A DNA stretch of 64,000 nucleotides from Candidatus Nanopelagicus abundans (GTDB taxonomy: Bacteria > Actinomycetota > Actinomycetes > Nanopelagicales > Nanopelagicaceae), in NCBI RefSeq assembly GCF_002288305.1, contig NZ_CP016779.1, positions 1,054,001 through 1,118,000 of the forward strand, written 5' to 3'. This document shows positions 8,556-16,942 of this stretch, piece by piece. A model generated the notes under the pieces. The model made no database searches. It was given only the letters and a program-made list of their open reading frames with translations, and was not told the DNA's origin. Each line of letters starts with the position of its first letter. Positions within the stretch are counted from its first letter, which is position 1. A program made the translations under genes and the position numbers.

Positions 8556-10328
8556 TTATCTTTTTAGGATCAACTTCTGTAGTGCTTGGATCTGCTTGTT
8601 AATTGATGCGATTAACGCAACGATCGACTTCAGAACATCAGCATTTGTAACACCACCAGTTGAAGCGATTGAGTAAGGAATTGTAACTGACTTGTTGTAT
8701 TGAGCGCTTGTTGAAGCAACAGCGATCTTTACAGCACCGTTATAATCACCTTCAGCACCAACATTTACTGTGTATGTGTATGTCCATACGCCAGTGCGTG
8801 ATACTGTCTCTGTATCTGTAGTTGCAGGAGTTGTTACGGCTGTCATTCCTGGCATAGCTACTGAGTAGCCTGCTCCTGGAGTTGTTCCGTATGCAGTTGC
8901 GTTTCCACCAGAACCCTTAGCAGTGATTGTAAGAGTTGCTACGTCACCTTGCTTGTAACTTGCTTTATCAAGTGAAGCTGCGTATGTATAAACTGCAGCA
9001 TCATCACAAGTAAGTGTTTCAGTGTTTGATGTGAGCTTCGCACCAGCAGCTGTGTATGCATAGACACTTATGGCCTTTGTGCCGTAGTCATAGCAGGTAA
9101 ATGTTGCATAACCCTTGCCAGATACGTATGGGTTTGAACCCGCACCGTATGACTGACCAAAGTATGAAGCACCATCTGCTGTAACTTCTGCGAATCCACC
9201 AAGTGTGACTCCGCCAGCACCTGATGTAAGTGTGATGCTTGAGATATTTGATCCAAGAACGTCAGCATCTGAAGTACCAAGAGCTGATGTCAGGCGGTTG
9301 CCTGCAGCATCTTTAGCTTCGTATGTGAAGCGACCAGTACTGCCAGGTGCGCCGATACGGGATGCAGCGATTGTAATCGATGCTAGATCTCCAGCGAACT
9401 TAATCGCCTTTGTTGAAAGAAGGACACCGTTAACAGAGACTGTACAAGTAACTGTCGCAGCAACACCTGAAACAGGTTGCTGTACACGAATTGCACCACC
9501 AGTATTTGTTTCACCTGTGAAGCTTGATGTACTGTAGAAGTTGAACACGGTGCTATTAACGCGTGCTGCGTTATCGCATGAGATAACTAGCAAGTTTGTA
9601 GATCCACCGATTGCAATCTTGTATGCATCGTTTGCTTCGATTGCAATGTATGCAGATGCGTCATTTGCAAACAAAGTACGAACATCAAGTGATGTGTCCA
9701 TGTTTGTTGCTGATTGGTCTGTAGTTGCAAGGAATGCAGTAGAAGTAGTAGCTGTATTTGTTTGACGTGCAATCCAGTTAGCTGCTGTATCGATGTATGA
9801 AGAGCTATCTGACACCTGTACATATGAGTTTGCTACAGATGCACCAGATGTACATGATGCCACACCTGTGATGTAGTAAGTCTCAAGTAGTGTTGTTGCA
9901 GCTGTTGATGTATACCAAGCAACTTGAATAGCACCGGCACCTGAAACGCTGAGTACTGGTACAACTGAACTGTCGCCGTCAGTAAGTGTCAAGGTAGTTT
10001 GTGTGGAATCAAACACCATGCCTGCTGTAGCAGCAGTTGCAGACCAGTTAGCTGGACCAGAAATTACAGCATAGCCTGTATCTGCATCTCCACCAGAAAG
10101 TGTGAACTGATAAGTACCACCAACACCGATTGTTGCTGGTGTTGCTACTGCGGTTGGAGTACCAGCTGCGCAGAGACGAGTTGTGTTCACACCTGCTGCT
10201 GCAGTTGTGTTTACGATTTCAGAAGCAGCGAGTGCATCAGCATTTGCTGCTGTTGCAGACAAAAGACCAAAGCCCATCGCTGATACTGCAACAAGCGCGA
10301 TGCGCTTGCGTAGTGTCTTTGTAGACAT
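8556..10328 (-). CDS. Large secreted surface (S-layer-like) protein
   Basis: The protein is 590 residues from an ATG at 10326-10328, which has a clear GAAAGGA site upstream. An in-frame extension to 10415 lacks this and would bury the signal peptide. Residues 1-30 form a Sec signal peptide: KTLRKR, a hydrophobic core, then a cut near ANA/DA. The mature part is rich in Thr, Ala, Ser, Gly and Val with few Lys, Arg or Cys, and looks like stacked beta-sandwich repeats. The C-terminus is a short helix, VLKSIVALIASINKQ onward, that may anchor or oligomerise. Base composition is clearly more GC-rich and the codons look optimised compared with neighbours, suggesting very high expression. An S-layer or main surface protein is inferred; no domain was recognised. 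Confidence 0.75.
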   Translation of the reverse strand: MSTKTLRKRIALVAVSAMGFGLLSATAANADALAASEIVNTTAAAGVNTTRLCAAGTPTAVATPATIGVGGTYQFTLSGGDADTGYAVISGPANWSATAATAGMVFDSTQTTLTLTDGDSSVVPVLSVSGAGAIQVAWYTSTAATTLLETYYITGVASCTSGASVANSYVQVSDSSSYIDTAANWIARQTNTATTSTAFLATTDQSATNMDTSLDVRTLFANDASAYIAIEANDAYKIAIGGSTNLLVISCDNAARVNSTVFNFYSTSSFTGETNTGGAIRVQQPVSGVAATVTCTVSVNGVLLSTKAIKFAGDLASITIAASRIGAPGSTGRFTYEAKDAAGNRLTSALGTSDADVLGSNISSITLTSGAGGVTLGGFAEVTADGASYFGQSYGAGSNPYVSGKGYATFTCYDYGTKAISVYAYTAAGAKLTSNTETLTCDDAAVYTYAASLDKASYKQGDVATLTITAKGSGGNATAYGTTPGAGYSVAMPGMTAVTTPATTDTETVSRTGVWTYTYTVNVGAEGDYNGAVKIAVASTSAQYNKSVTIPYSIASTGGVTNADVLKSIVALIASINKQIQALQKLILKR

Positions 10329-10449
10329 TTTTTTCCTTTCGTTAGTCAGACTCAGGAATTTCCTGAATCTGGCTCGAAGATCTTTCGATCTTCTAATTCC
10401 GTCCTCCCCTGGCACACACGTGTAATGCCAATGAAGTGCGGAAATCTAT

Positions 10450-11406
10450 TTATTCAGTGGGGGCTGGCCCACCATCTGTTTGCTCTAGTACTTGCAGCAT
10501 TAGAGTCACAGTCTCAAGTTGTGCTACGGAAAGTTGCATGTGATCTGCGTACTCAGTAGCGGTAATACTCTTGGTATTAACTACTGGCTTTACAGCAGGA
10601 GCCTCTGGAGTTACAGGAGCTGCAACTACTGGTAGATCTTGGTTATTTGAAAGCTGGGATGAAGAGGTAGTAATAGAGGTATTAGGTTCATTACCAGTTA
10701 AGGAGTTAAGACCCAGGAATGCGGTTAGAACTAGAATAAAGGTGAGCGCGATCTTTGATGATTTACCGGCAAGCTCAGCTGCTTTCTTATAAGTGGTGGA
10801 TAAAAGATCCAAAGCGGTTAGGCCGCGGGCCTCATCAATAACAAGCTCAGATAGAACCTTACGAAGTGAAGCTCTAGCACGAGAGACTGTGTGGCGAACT
10901 GCAGACTCTTTAATACCAAGCTCTTTAGCAATCTCAGCAGTTGAACGTCCTTCAACCTCCCACATAACTAGAGCAGCACGCTCTGCTGGGGAAAGTAAGG
11001 AAAGTGCTTGACGAATAATTGCAGCATCCTCCGCTGCAGATATTGCTAGTGAGTGGTCCCCTGATACCTGCCAGGTTGATTCAACCTCAGCTGAGGCATC
11101 ATCTAGGGCAACAAGATTTGGCCTACGGTTTTCAGCACGGAATAGATCAATACATAGGTTTTCAATTGTGCGGTGAAGATAAGAAAGAGCATGATCATTA
11201 CTTGATAATTCAGGAGCAGCTAGCATGAACTTAACTAGTGCTTCTTGGGTGATCTCTTCAGCCTTTGCCTTATCCTTAACAATCCGATTGGCATGGGCAA
11301 TAAGCTCAGATCGGTTTTGTGTGTAGAAGGATGAAAATTGGGCAACGCTCCAGGAAGCAGGAGTTGAAGACTCAACTGCCTTGGATTTCTTGGCCTTAAA
11401 TGCCAT
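10450..11406 (-). CDS. ECF-type sigma factor with C-terminal membrane span and extracytoplasmic tail
   Basis: The 318-residue protein contains a sigma region 2 (about residues 25-100, with AEEITQEALVKF and YLHRTIENLCIDLFR) and a sigma region 4 helix-turn-helix (about 130-185, with LSPAERAALVMWEVEG and STAEIAKELGIKESAVRHTVSRAR). Ordinary ECF sigmas stop near 190. This one continues with a basic linker, one hydrophobic span (about 217-236, ALTFILVLTAFLGL) and an outside tail rich in Thr, Ser, Pro and Val. It therefore looks like a membrane-tethered sigma factor. AAGGGG precedes the ATG. The surface-protein gene follows on the same strand, 121 bases after its stop, and is the obvious candidate target. 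Confidence 0.85.
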   Translation of the reverse strand: MAFKAKKSKAVESSTPASWSVAQFSSFYTQNRSELIAHANRIVKDKAKAEEITQEALVKFMLAAPELSSNDHALSYLHRTIENLCIDLFRAENRRPNLVALDDASAEVESTWQVSGDHSLAISAAEDAAIIRQALSLLSPAERAALVMWEVEGRSTAEIAKELGIKESAVRHTVSRARASLRKVLSELVIDEARGLTALDLLSTTYKKAAELAGKSSKIALTFILVLTAFLGLNSLTGNEPNTSITTSSSQLSNNQDLPVVAAPVTPEAPAVKPVVNTKSITATEYADHMQLSVAQLETVTLMLQVLEQTDGGPAPTE

Positions 11407-11551
11407 TTTGTTTTGCCCCTTGTTAACCGGTTTTGTCTTACAGAGTCAGCCGTCGCTGCCTCTATTCACCTCTACGCCTTAGGTGGGTGTTTGTAGTGAA
11501 GATAGGACAAATCGGACACTGTCCTTGATTAGTACCTTAACTATACCAAAG

Positions 11552-11624
11552 TGGGCCCTGTCGGGATCGAACCGACGACCCACAGATTAAAAGTCTGTTG
11601 CTCTACCGACTGAGCTAAAGGCCC
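11552..11624 (-). tRNA. tRNA-Lys (anticodon TTT)
   Basis: The minus strand folds as a full cloverleaf. The acceptor GGGCCTT pairs with AGGGCCC, including one G-U. The D arm is GCTC/GAGC, the anticodon stem ACAGA/TCTGT holds loop CTTTTAA (anticodon TTT), and the T arm is GTCGG/CCGAC with TTCGATC. The discriminator is A and no CCA is encoded. It forms the left border of the AT-rich glycan island. Confidence 0.95.
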
Positions 11625-11639
11625 CAGGTGTAAGACTAT

Positions 11640-11673
11640 AAAAAACCTATTTTTAGGCCTAAGTCATAGGCTG
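11640..11673 (-). terminator. Probable terminator after the repeat-bearing glycosyltransferase
   Basis: On the minus strand GCCTA-TGACT-TAGGC is followed by CCTA-AAAA-TAGG and then TTTTTT. The two short hairpins and the U tract lie about 75 bases past the glycosyltransferase stop and before tRNA-Lys. The stems are short, so the call is moderate. Confidence 0.45.
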
Positions 11674-11746
11674 CACCGAGTGAGCATCATATCGGAGTTT
11701 AGATGTGAGTATTGTGACCTCAACACTGCTCTGTAACTAAAAAATC

Positions 11747-13126
11747 TTACCTAAATGAAATTAATTTTGACTTCAGTAACCTGTAAGGTCTAAAAATTTT
11801 CCAGATAGTAGATTTTTGAATATGATCCCGCTCCACTAGTGCATGATCCCGCTCGGCCACTGCATGATCCCGCTCGGCCACTGCATGATCCCGCTCGGCC
11901 ACTGCATGATCCCGCTCGGCCACTGCATGATCCCGCTCCACTAGTGCATGATCCCGCTCGGCCACTGCATGATCCCGCTCCACTAGTGCATGATCCCGCT
12001 CTACTAGTGCATGATCCCGCTCTACTAGTGCATGATCCCGCTCTACTAGTGCATGATCCCGCTCCACTAGTGCATGATCCCGCTCGGCCATAGCAATATC
12101 GCGCTGAACAATCAAAATGTCGTACTCGGGATTAAATTTAAAAATAAATTTGTAAAAATTTACTAAACTTGAAATGTCAATGTTCTTTAACGGATAGACC
12201 TCAGAGAAGGTATTGCTTAAAATTAATTCATTTAAAACTTTTACCGTTGGTCCGATTGTATTTCGAAATGCAAAGTCAACTCTTGCAAAAGGTTTCCCAG
12301 AATCTAAATTTTTTTCTAATATTTTTGTTGAGTGGAATTCCCAAAAATTATCCAACCCACTCTCACGATTTAACTCGAACAACATTTTCTCTTGCCAACC
12401 AACTACTTCGGGATATTCAGATAACATTAAATTTTCCCCATGTTCAACACGCAATAAAAGTCGTAATTTTGTCAAAAATGGCACGTGCGCTATCTGAAAA
12501 AATTTACTGTCGATAGATATCTCTATATCTTCACGGTATCCCTCCAAATAATGTGCTCCAGAAGCAAGAACATAAGGTGCACTTGCACGAAAAATTATTT
12601 TAGAAGGGAAAGTAAGATCAAAAAAATTAGCTTCATTATTTTTTATTTTCTCTTTCAAAATACTGATATTTGGATATGAAATTGATTGTGGCTCAGAAAC
12701 ATAAATGATATCCAAGAATTCTTCGTAGTGCTTAAGCTCAAAATTGTAATTAGAAATCCAATTTCTTATTTCATATCGCACAGATTGGATTTCAGATGGA
12801 ACCCCTTCTAGGAAATCACAAATACTAAAATCTTCACTCTGAACCATAAATTCATCTGCATCAAAGGCATAGATCCAATCATAGTTCCGATTCTGCATAA
12901 GAAATCTAATGGCATGCACGGCAATTGCTTGATGAAATTTAAATTCTTCCTGATAAAAGATATGTATTCTGTTAGGCCAAAGTTTTTGAAGCAGAATTAC
13001 TTCTTCTCTAAAATCTTGATTGCTATCGTGTACAAGTATACAAACCTCGGTGCAGCCATTCATCAATGCATGACTAACGGATATTGAAATCAAAGTACTC
13101 TCATTGCGGGCTAGAACGATCCCCAA
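11747..13126 (-). CDS. GT2-like glycosyltransferase with C-terminal heptad-repeat coiled coil
   Basis: The N-terminal part, starting GIVLARNES, has the GT-A metal-binding stretch FDADEFMV (about residues 91-98) and resembles the Glyco_tranf_2_4 group of GT2-like enzymes. Residues of about 345-435 are thirteen tandem copies of the heptad ERDHALV/ERDHAVA, predicted to be helical coiled coil. The end, KSTIWKIFRPYRLLKS, resembles the cap found after coiled coils in other bacterial glycosyltransferases. The frame has no ATG at its start: TTG at 13124-13126 is the first usual start codon, but the AGGGAG site sits five bases before an ATT at 13136-13138 that would give MQKILGIVLARNES. The gene is AT-rich apart from the repeat. 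Confidence 0.82.
   Translation of the reverse strand: MGIVLARNESTLISISVSHALMNGCTEVCILVHDSNQDFREEVILLQKLWPNRIHIFYQEEFKFHQAIAVHAIRFLMQNRNYDWIYAFDADEFMVQSEDFSICDFLEGVPSEIQSVRYEIRNWISNYNFELKHYEEFLDIIYVSEPQSISYPNISILKEKIKNNEANFFDLTFPSKIIFRASAPYVLASGAHYLEGYREDIEISIDSKFFQIAHVPFLTKLRLLLRVEHGENLMLSEYPEVVGWQEKMLFELNRESGLDNFWEFHSTKILEKNLDSGKPFARVDFAFRNTIGPTVKVLNELILSNTFSEVYPLKNIDISSLVNFYKFIFKFNPEYDILIVQRDIAMAERDHALVERDHALVERDHALVERDHALVERDHALVERDHAVAERDHALVERDHAVAERDHAVAERDHAVAERDHAVAERDHALVERDHIQKSTIWKIFRPYRLLKSKLISFR
11824..12096 (-). repeat. Thirteen-copy 21-bp tandem repeat inside the glycosyltransferase gene
   Basis: Thirteen units of exactly 21 bases run from 11824 to 12096. Each keeps a constant ATGATCCCGCT core (plus strand), and a variable six-base part comes in three forms: CGGCCA, CCACTA and CTACTA. 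They encode Ala-Val-Ala or Ala-Leu-Val joined to Glu-Arg-Asp-His. Units are almost identical at DNA level and more GC-rich than the gene around them, pointing to recent expansion by slippage or recombination. Confidence 0.97.
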
Positions 13127-13351
13127 TATTTTTTGAATTTCGTCTCCCTTCGCTATCCATCATCGAGACCACGTTTTGCCATCATTACCGTTGATAGATA
13201 AGTAAATCAGAGGTGCCTGGAAGTATTCAACCGGACCTCTAGCCACTTTAAATGGGGAAGCTAGGTCAGTCAAACTATAAATTCAATATTAATGAGTTTA
13301 AATCGTCAATTTTGGTAAAAAGCACCCCTTTTCATAGGGTTAGATTTACCC

Positions 13352-13999
13352 ATGCACTTAGACCATGTCTCATACGTAACTTCCCATGATCAACTAGCCG
13401 ACACCGTTCAACGTCTTGGCGCGCGGCTTGGCAGCACATTTGTTGATGGCGGAATCCACCCACGTTTTGGCACACGTAACTTCACACTTCCATTACAAAA
13501 TGGTCACTACCTATAAGTTGTCTGCCCACTTGATCATCCTTCTTCTGATTCAACTCCTTTTGGTAAAGCTGTCTCACAGCGTGCTGCAGAAGGTGGCGGA
13601 TGGCTTACTTGGGTTGTTGCTGTTGATGATGTTTCAAAGATTGAAACGCGTTTAGGTCGTGCAGCAGTTGATGGTCACCGCACAAAGCCAGATGGAAAAG
13701 ATTTAGCGTGGAAGCAAATAGGTGTTCTTGGAACTCTAGAAGATAAGCAACTCCCTTTCTTTATTGAATGGCTATCACTTGATCATCCATCAACAGATGG
13801 AAAGGCAATTGCAAAGATTGTTAAGGTTGAAATTTCTGGCGATGAATCACATATTGAAGAATGGCTTAGTTCAGAACTACGCGCAGCTATCGGCTCAGAT
13901 CTTGAAGTGGAGTGGGTTGCTGAGTCTGCAAATGATGGAGATTCGGTAATTGTTGCGGTTCATTTGATGACACAAAGTGGTGTTGTAAGATTAGATTAA
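13352..13999 (+). pseudogene. VOC/glyoxalase-like protein gene with one in-frame stop
   Basis: A 215-codon frame starts at ATG 13352 (MHLDHVSYVTS) and ends at TAA 13997-13999, broken only by a TAA at 13514-13516. The sequence reads NGHYL, stop, VVCPLDHPSSDSTPFG. Glu (GAA) fits the family at that spot, so one G-to-T change explains it. The whole frame keeps good codon usage on both sides of the stop. It looks like the Glyoxalase-like 3 type of VOC protein, with an early LDHV and a later FFIEW. The codon use is of core type, unlike the AT-rich flanking island genes. A TAGATT -10-like box lies five bases before the ATG. Recent decay, a sequencing error or readthrough are all possible. Confidence 0.75.
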
Positions 14000-14038
14000 T
14001 TCTTTGAGAGAAATTTGATAGATTTTTGAAGATTAAAC

Positions 14039-14749
14039 CTAATTCATTCTAGATAAGTTTATTTTCAATTTTATGAGCCCAATCAGGTGGGTTATTCCAA
14101 TCCAAATCATTTTTCGATTTAAATAAACCTTCGTCGTTCCTGCAGTTCTCTGGAAGTGATTAACAGGAAACTCTAACACTTTTATCTTTCTTGAATCTCG
14201 CCAAGCTTGAAATTCCCACCAAAACCCAAAATCTAAATTTGGTTTCTGATTCGCAAATTCTGCTATATCTGACTTGTAAGCAATCACCGATCCGGCAGAG
14301 GGATCAATTAAAGCTGGAAATCCTAGAGAACGATAGACGCCTTTAAAAAAACGAGAAAGGATTAACCTTAATTTGGAATCTTGCCTAGGTGCGCGGTAAC
14401 CTACGATAACCAAATTTTCCTCTAACAGAGGCAAAAGTTTTATCAAATCTTCACAGTGGCTTTGTCCATCTCCATCTAGAAATATCAAAATTTCATTTCG
14501 TGCTTCATTAATTGCCCTACAAAGTGCCAATGAATACCCAAGCCTAGGACCGGGATTTGAGAGACGAATCCGCGAATCCCTTTCAATCATCTTGTTTACT
14601 ACATTTCGTGTTTCATCAGAACTTCCATCCTCAGAAACGTAGATCTCAAATGCAATCACAGGATCAATTGCTCCAATTATTTCATTTAATGTTGACTCAA
14701 TAACCATCTCTTCGTTATGCGCGGCTATTAATACACTTAAGGATTGCAC
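14039..14749 (-). CDS. GT2-family glycosyltransferase (polyprenol-phosphate-sugar synthase-like)
   Basis: The protein is about 236 residues from a GTG at 14747-14749, which follows GAGGGTGG. An upstream GTG at 14782 in the same frame has no such site. The GT-A fold is clear: LSVLIAAHNEE at the start, EIYVSEDGSSDETR, and the metal-binding LDGDGQSH. It resembles DPM1-type synthases that load a sugar onto a lipid phosphate, but it has no long C-terminal membrane domain. The neighbour upstream is divergent, starting at 14832. Donor and acceptor are unknown. Confidence 0.82.
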   Translation of the reverse strand: MQSLSVLIAAHNEEMVIESTLNEIIGAIDPVIAFEIYVSEDGSSDETRNVVNKMIERDSRIRLSNPGPRLGYSLALCRAINEARNEILIFLDGDGQSHCEDLIKLLPLLEENLVIVGYRAPRQDSKLRLILSRFFKGVYRSLGFPALIDPSAGSVIAYKSDIAEFANQKPNLDFGFWWEFQAWRDSRKIKVLEFPVNHFQRTAGTTKVYLNRKMIWIGITHLIGLIKLKINLSRMN

Positions 14750-14831
14750 TGCCCACCCTCTTCGACTTGCAAGACAAAACACCTGTTAATGAATAGTAGC
14801 AATTTTGTTAAGGGCAATCTATCATTCAAGA

Positions 14832-15737
14832 ATGCTTAAGGCCCTCATCACCGGCGGTAATGGCTTTGTAGGCCGTCATTTACAGAGTTATTTGCGCAAT
14901 ACCGTAGGTGAAAAAGGTGAGTATACAATTTCAATTTTTGATCTTTCAATGGGTGATGATGTTAGAAATTTTGAAAGCATCAGAACTCGAATAGATCAAT
15001 TTCAACCTGATTATATTTTTCATCTTGCAGCACAAGCCTATGTTCCCGAATCAACAATGAATCCTCGTCGGGGTTTTGAAACAAATCTTACCGGAACTCT
15101 GAACCTCTTGGAAGCAGTACGTCAGACTGGAATGCATTCTAGAATTTTAGTTAGTGGTACATCCGAAGAATATGGATACGATCGAGATGATTCAGAATTA
15201 ACAGAAGAATCTGTTGCTAAACCAACCACTCCTTACGGAGTATCGAAATTAGCAGCGACAACACTTTGCTCAACCTATAGTCGAATTTATGGAATTAACA
15301 TTGTAGTAACACGAGCATGGAATCATATTGGCCCTGGTGCAAGTCCAAGTTATGCCGTTTCTGCATTTGCAAAAAGAGTTGCTGAAGCCGAAAAATTTGG
15401 AACAATCATCAATCATGGAAATCTAGATGCTGTTCGAAACTATACGGATGTTCGAGACATAGTGCGGGCTTACAGGTTGGCTATAGATCTTGAAAGTGGT
15501 ATTTATAATTTAGCGAGTCAAAATACGGTTTCAACTCGAGAAGTACTTTCACAACTAACCAATATGGCAGTTACACAAGTACAAACCAATGAGAACCCGC
15601 ACTTGTTTAGACAAATGTCTAATAAATTTCCGAGACCGAACTATTCAAAATTTTCAAAATTAACCGGCTGGGAACCGAAATTTCAAATGAAAGAAACACT
15701 TCTAGACACGCTTGATTTCTGGCGGGACGCAGTCTAA
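14832..15737 (+). CDS. GDP-mannose-dehydratase/reductase-like SDR (Rmd-like)
   Basis: The protein is 301 residues from ATG 14832 (MLKALITGGNGFVG). An in-frame extension to 14805 is unlikely because it precedes the Rossmann start. It has ITGGNGFVGRHL, LVSGTSEEYG, a catalytic Tyr/Lys pair in PYGVSK, and RNYTDVRDIVRAY. SGTSEEYG and the last motif are typical of GDP-4-keto-6-deoxymannose reductases and related enzymes. It could make a 6-deoxy sugar (for example a rhamnose or talose type) or act on a CDP-linked intermediate of the neighbouring genes. It overlaps the next gene by one base. Confidence 0.78.
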   Translation: MLKALITGGNGFVGRHLQSYLRNTVGEKGEYTISIFDLSMGDDVRNFESIRTRIDQFQPDYIFHLAAQAYVPESTMNPRRGFETNLTGTLNLLEAVRQTGMHSRILVSGTSEEYGYDRDDSELTEESVAKPTTPYGVSKLAATTLCSTYSRIYGINIVVTRAWNHIGPGASPSYAVSAFAKRVAEAEKFGTIINHGNLDAVRNYTDVRDIVRAYRLAIDLESGIYNLASQNTVSTREVLSQLTNMAVTQVQTNENPHLFRQMSNKFPRPNYSKFSKLTGWEPKFQMKETLLDTLDFWRDAV

Positions 15738-16942
15738 TGATAAATAAATGTAGAGCTTGTTCATCAACTGTATTAACAGAAATTGTAAATTTAGGTAATC
15801 AATATCTTTCAGATTTCAGAACCGACACAAGCAAACCAGAGAAATTTCCTTTAATTGTTTTACTTTGTTCAAATTGCAGCCTTGCTCAACTGTCTGAAAC
15901 TGTTGCGCGCGAAAATATGTATCATGATGGTTATGGCTATCGATCCGGAGTAAATGAACAAATTCGCGCAAATTTAAAGATGCTTGTAGAGCAAGCTCTA
16001 AGTTTTGTAGCCACTCCAAAACGTTGGCTTGACATAGCCTGTAATGATGGCACCTTACTTAGTTTTGTACCAAAAACCACTTACAGGGTTGGAGTAGACC
16101 CGGTTAAAAAATTTAAAACTGAGTCCGTGCGCCATGCTGATTTAGTCATCGATGATTATTTTCCAAACGCTGAAATCTTAAGTCAAGATAAATTCGAAGT
16201 TATAACGTCAATCTCTATGTTTTATGATCTGGATGACCCTAATTCATTTGTTGATTCAATAAAAAAACTACTCGCAGAAAACGGAGTGTGGATTGTCCAG
16301 CAAAATTACTTAATGTCAATGTTGGAGAATAATTCATTCGATAATATATGTCATGAACACATTGAGTATTATTCATGCACAGCAATGCAAAAACTATTAG
16401 ATGCTCATGATTTAGAAATTAACAAAGTGATGACGGACTCAATAAATGGTGGAAGCATTATCACAATTATTTCCCACAAGAATTTCAGAGACGTAGACTC
16501 ATCTTTATTGAAGGTTATTCAAAAAGAAAGCGAATTTGGGGTGAAAGAGCCTAAGTCCTATGATGAGTTTAACTCTGCTATAGAAACTGTAACCGCTAAA
16601 CTAGTCTCAACATTGCACAACTTAAAGTCCAGAGGAAAAAAAATAGCAATTTATGGTGCTTCAACAAGAGGTGCGGTGATATGGCAAAATGCAAACTTAG
16701 GTCCCGACATTATTGAGTATGCAATTGAGAGACAAAAAGAGAAGTTTGGAAAATATTTTTCAGCGATCGGGGTCAGAATTATCTCCGAAGAAGAAATGAG
16801 AATTACACCCCCGGATTATTTGCTGATTGGACCATGGTTTCTTAAGGAAAGTTTTATGCACCGCGAATCAGAGTATTTAATGAATGGTGGCAAAATGATA
16901 TTTCCTTTGCCAAATGTAGAAGTTATTGAACACTTGAAATAA
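15737..16942 (+). CDS. SAM-dependent sugar C-methyltransferase (NovU/TcaB9-like)
   Basis: The 401-residue protein has the three-part layout of NDP-hexose C-methyltransferases. The N-terminal zinc site is CRAC...CSNC (Cys5, 8, 44, 47). The central SAM domain has LDIACNDGTLLSF (about 94-106). The C-terminal domain contains the nucleotide-binding stretch IAIYGASTRGAV. HEHIEYYS near residue 208 matches the active-site HEH...Y region. Such enzymes add a methyl group to C3 of a 4-keto-6-deoxy sugar nucleotide. A second member of the same family is at 18097. The start codon overlaps the SDR stop (TAATG). Confidence 0.85.
   Translation: MINKCRACSSTVLTEIVNLGNQYLSDFRTDTSKPEKFPLIVLLCSNCSLAQLSETVARENMYHDGYGYRSGVNEQIRANLKMLVEQALSFVATPKRWLDIACNDGTLLSFVPKTTYRVGVDPVKKFKTESVRHADLVIDDYFPNAEILSQDKFEVITSISMFYDLDDPNSFVDSIKKLLAENGVWIVQQNYLMSMLENNSFDNICHEHIEYYSCTAMQKLLDAHDLEINKVMTDSINGGSIITIISHKNFRDVDSSLLKVIQKESEFGVKEPKSYDEFNSAIETVTAKLVSTLHNLKSRGKKIAIYGASTRGAVIWQNANLGPDIIEYAIERQKEKFGKYFSAIGVRIISEEEMRITPPDYLLIGPWFLKESFMHRESEYLMNGGKMIFPLPNVEVIEHLK

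Noticed and set aside
9205-9765. Plus-strand frames opposite the surface-protein gene
   Set aside because: They are shadows caused by the GC-biased third positions of the minus-strand gene.
10328-10415. N-terminal extension of the surface protein by 29 residues
   Set aside because: It would place a charged segment before the signal peptide, and the GAAAGGA site fits the ATG at 10328.
11552-11624. tRNA-Lys as integration site with a matching att repeat at the right end of the island
   Set aside because: I found no copy of the tRNA 3' end near 34450-35800 and no integrase gene in the window.
11839-12093. Plus-strand frame of repeated His-Asp-Pro-Ala residues
   Set aside because: It is the antisense reading of the tandem repeat, with no start signals, and is explained by the minus-strand gene.
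11824-12096. Possible CRISPR array in the 21-bp repeats
   Set aside because: Units are directly adjacent with no spacers and encode a coherent heptad in a larger gene.
13416-13949. Two short plus-strand frames of 79 and 61 codons
   Set aside because: They lie in other frames of the VOC pseudogene, whose own frame has far better coding character.
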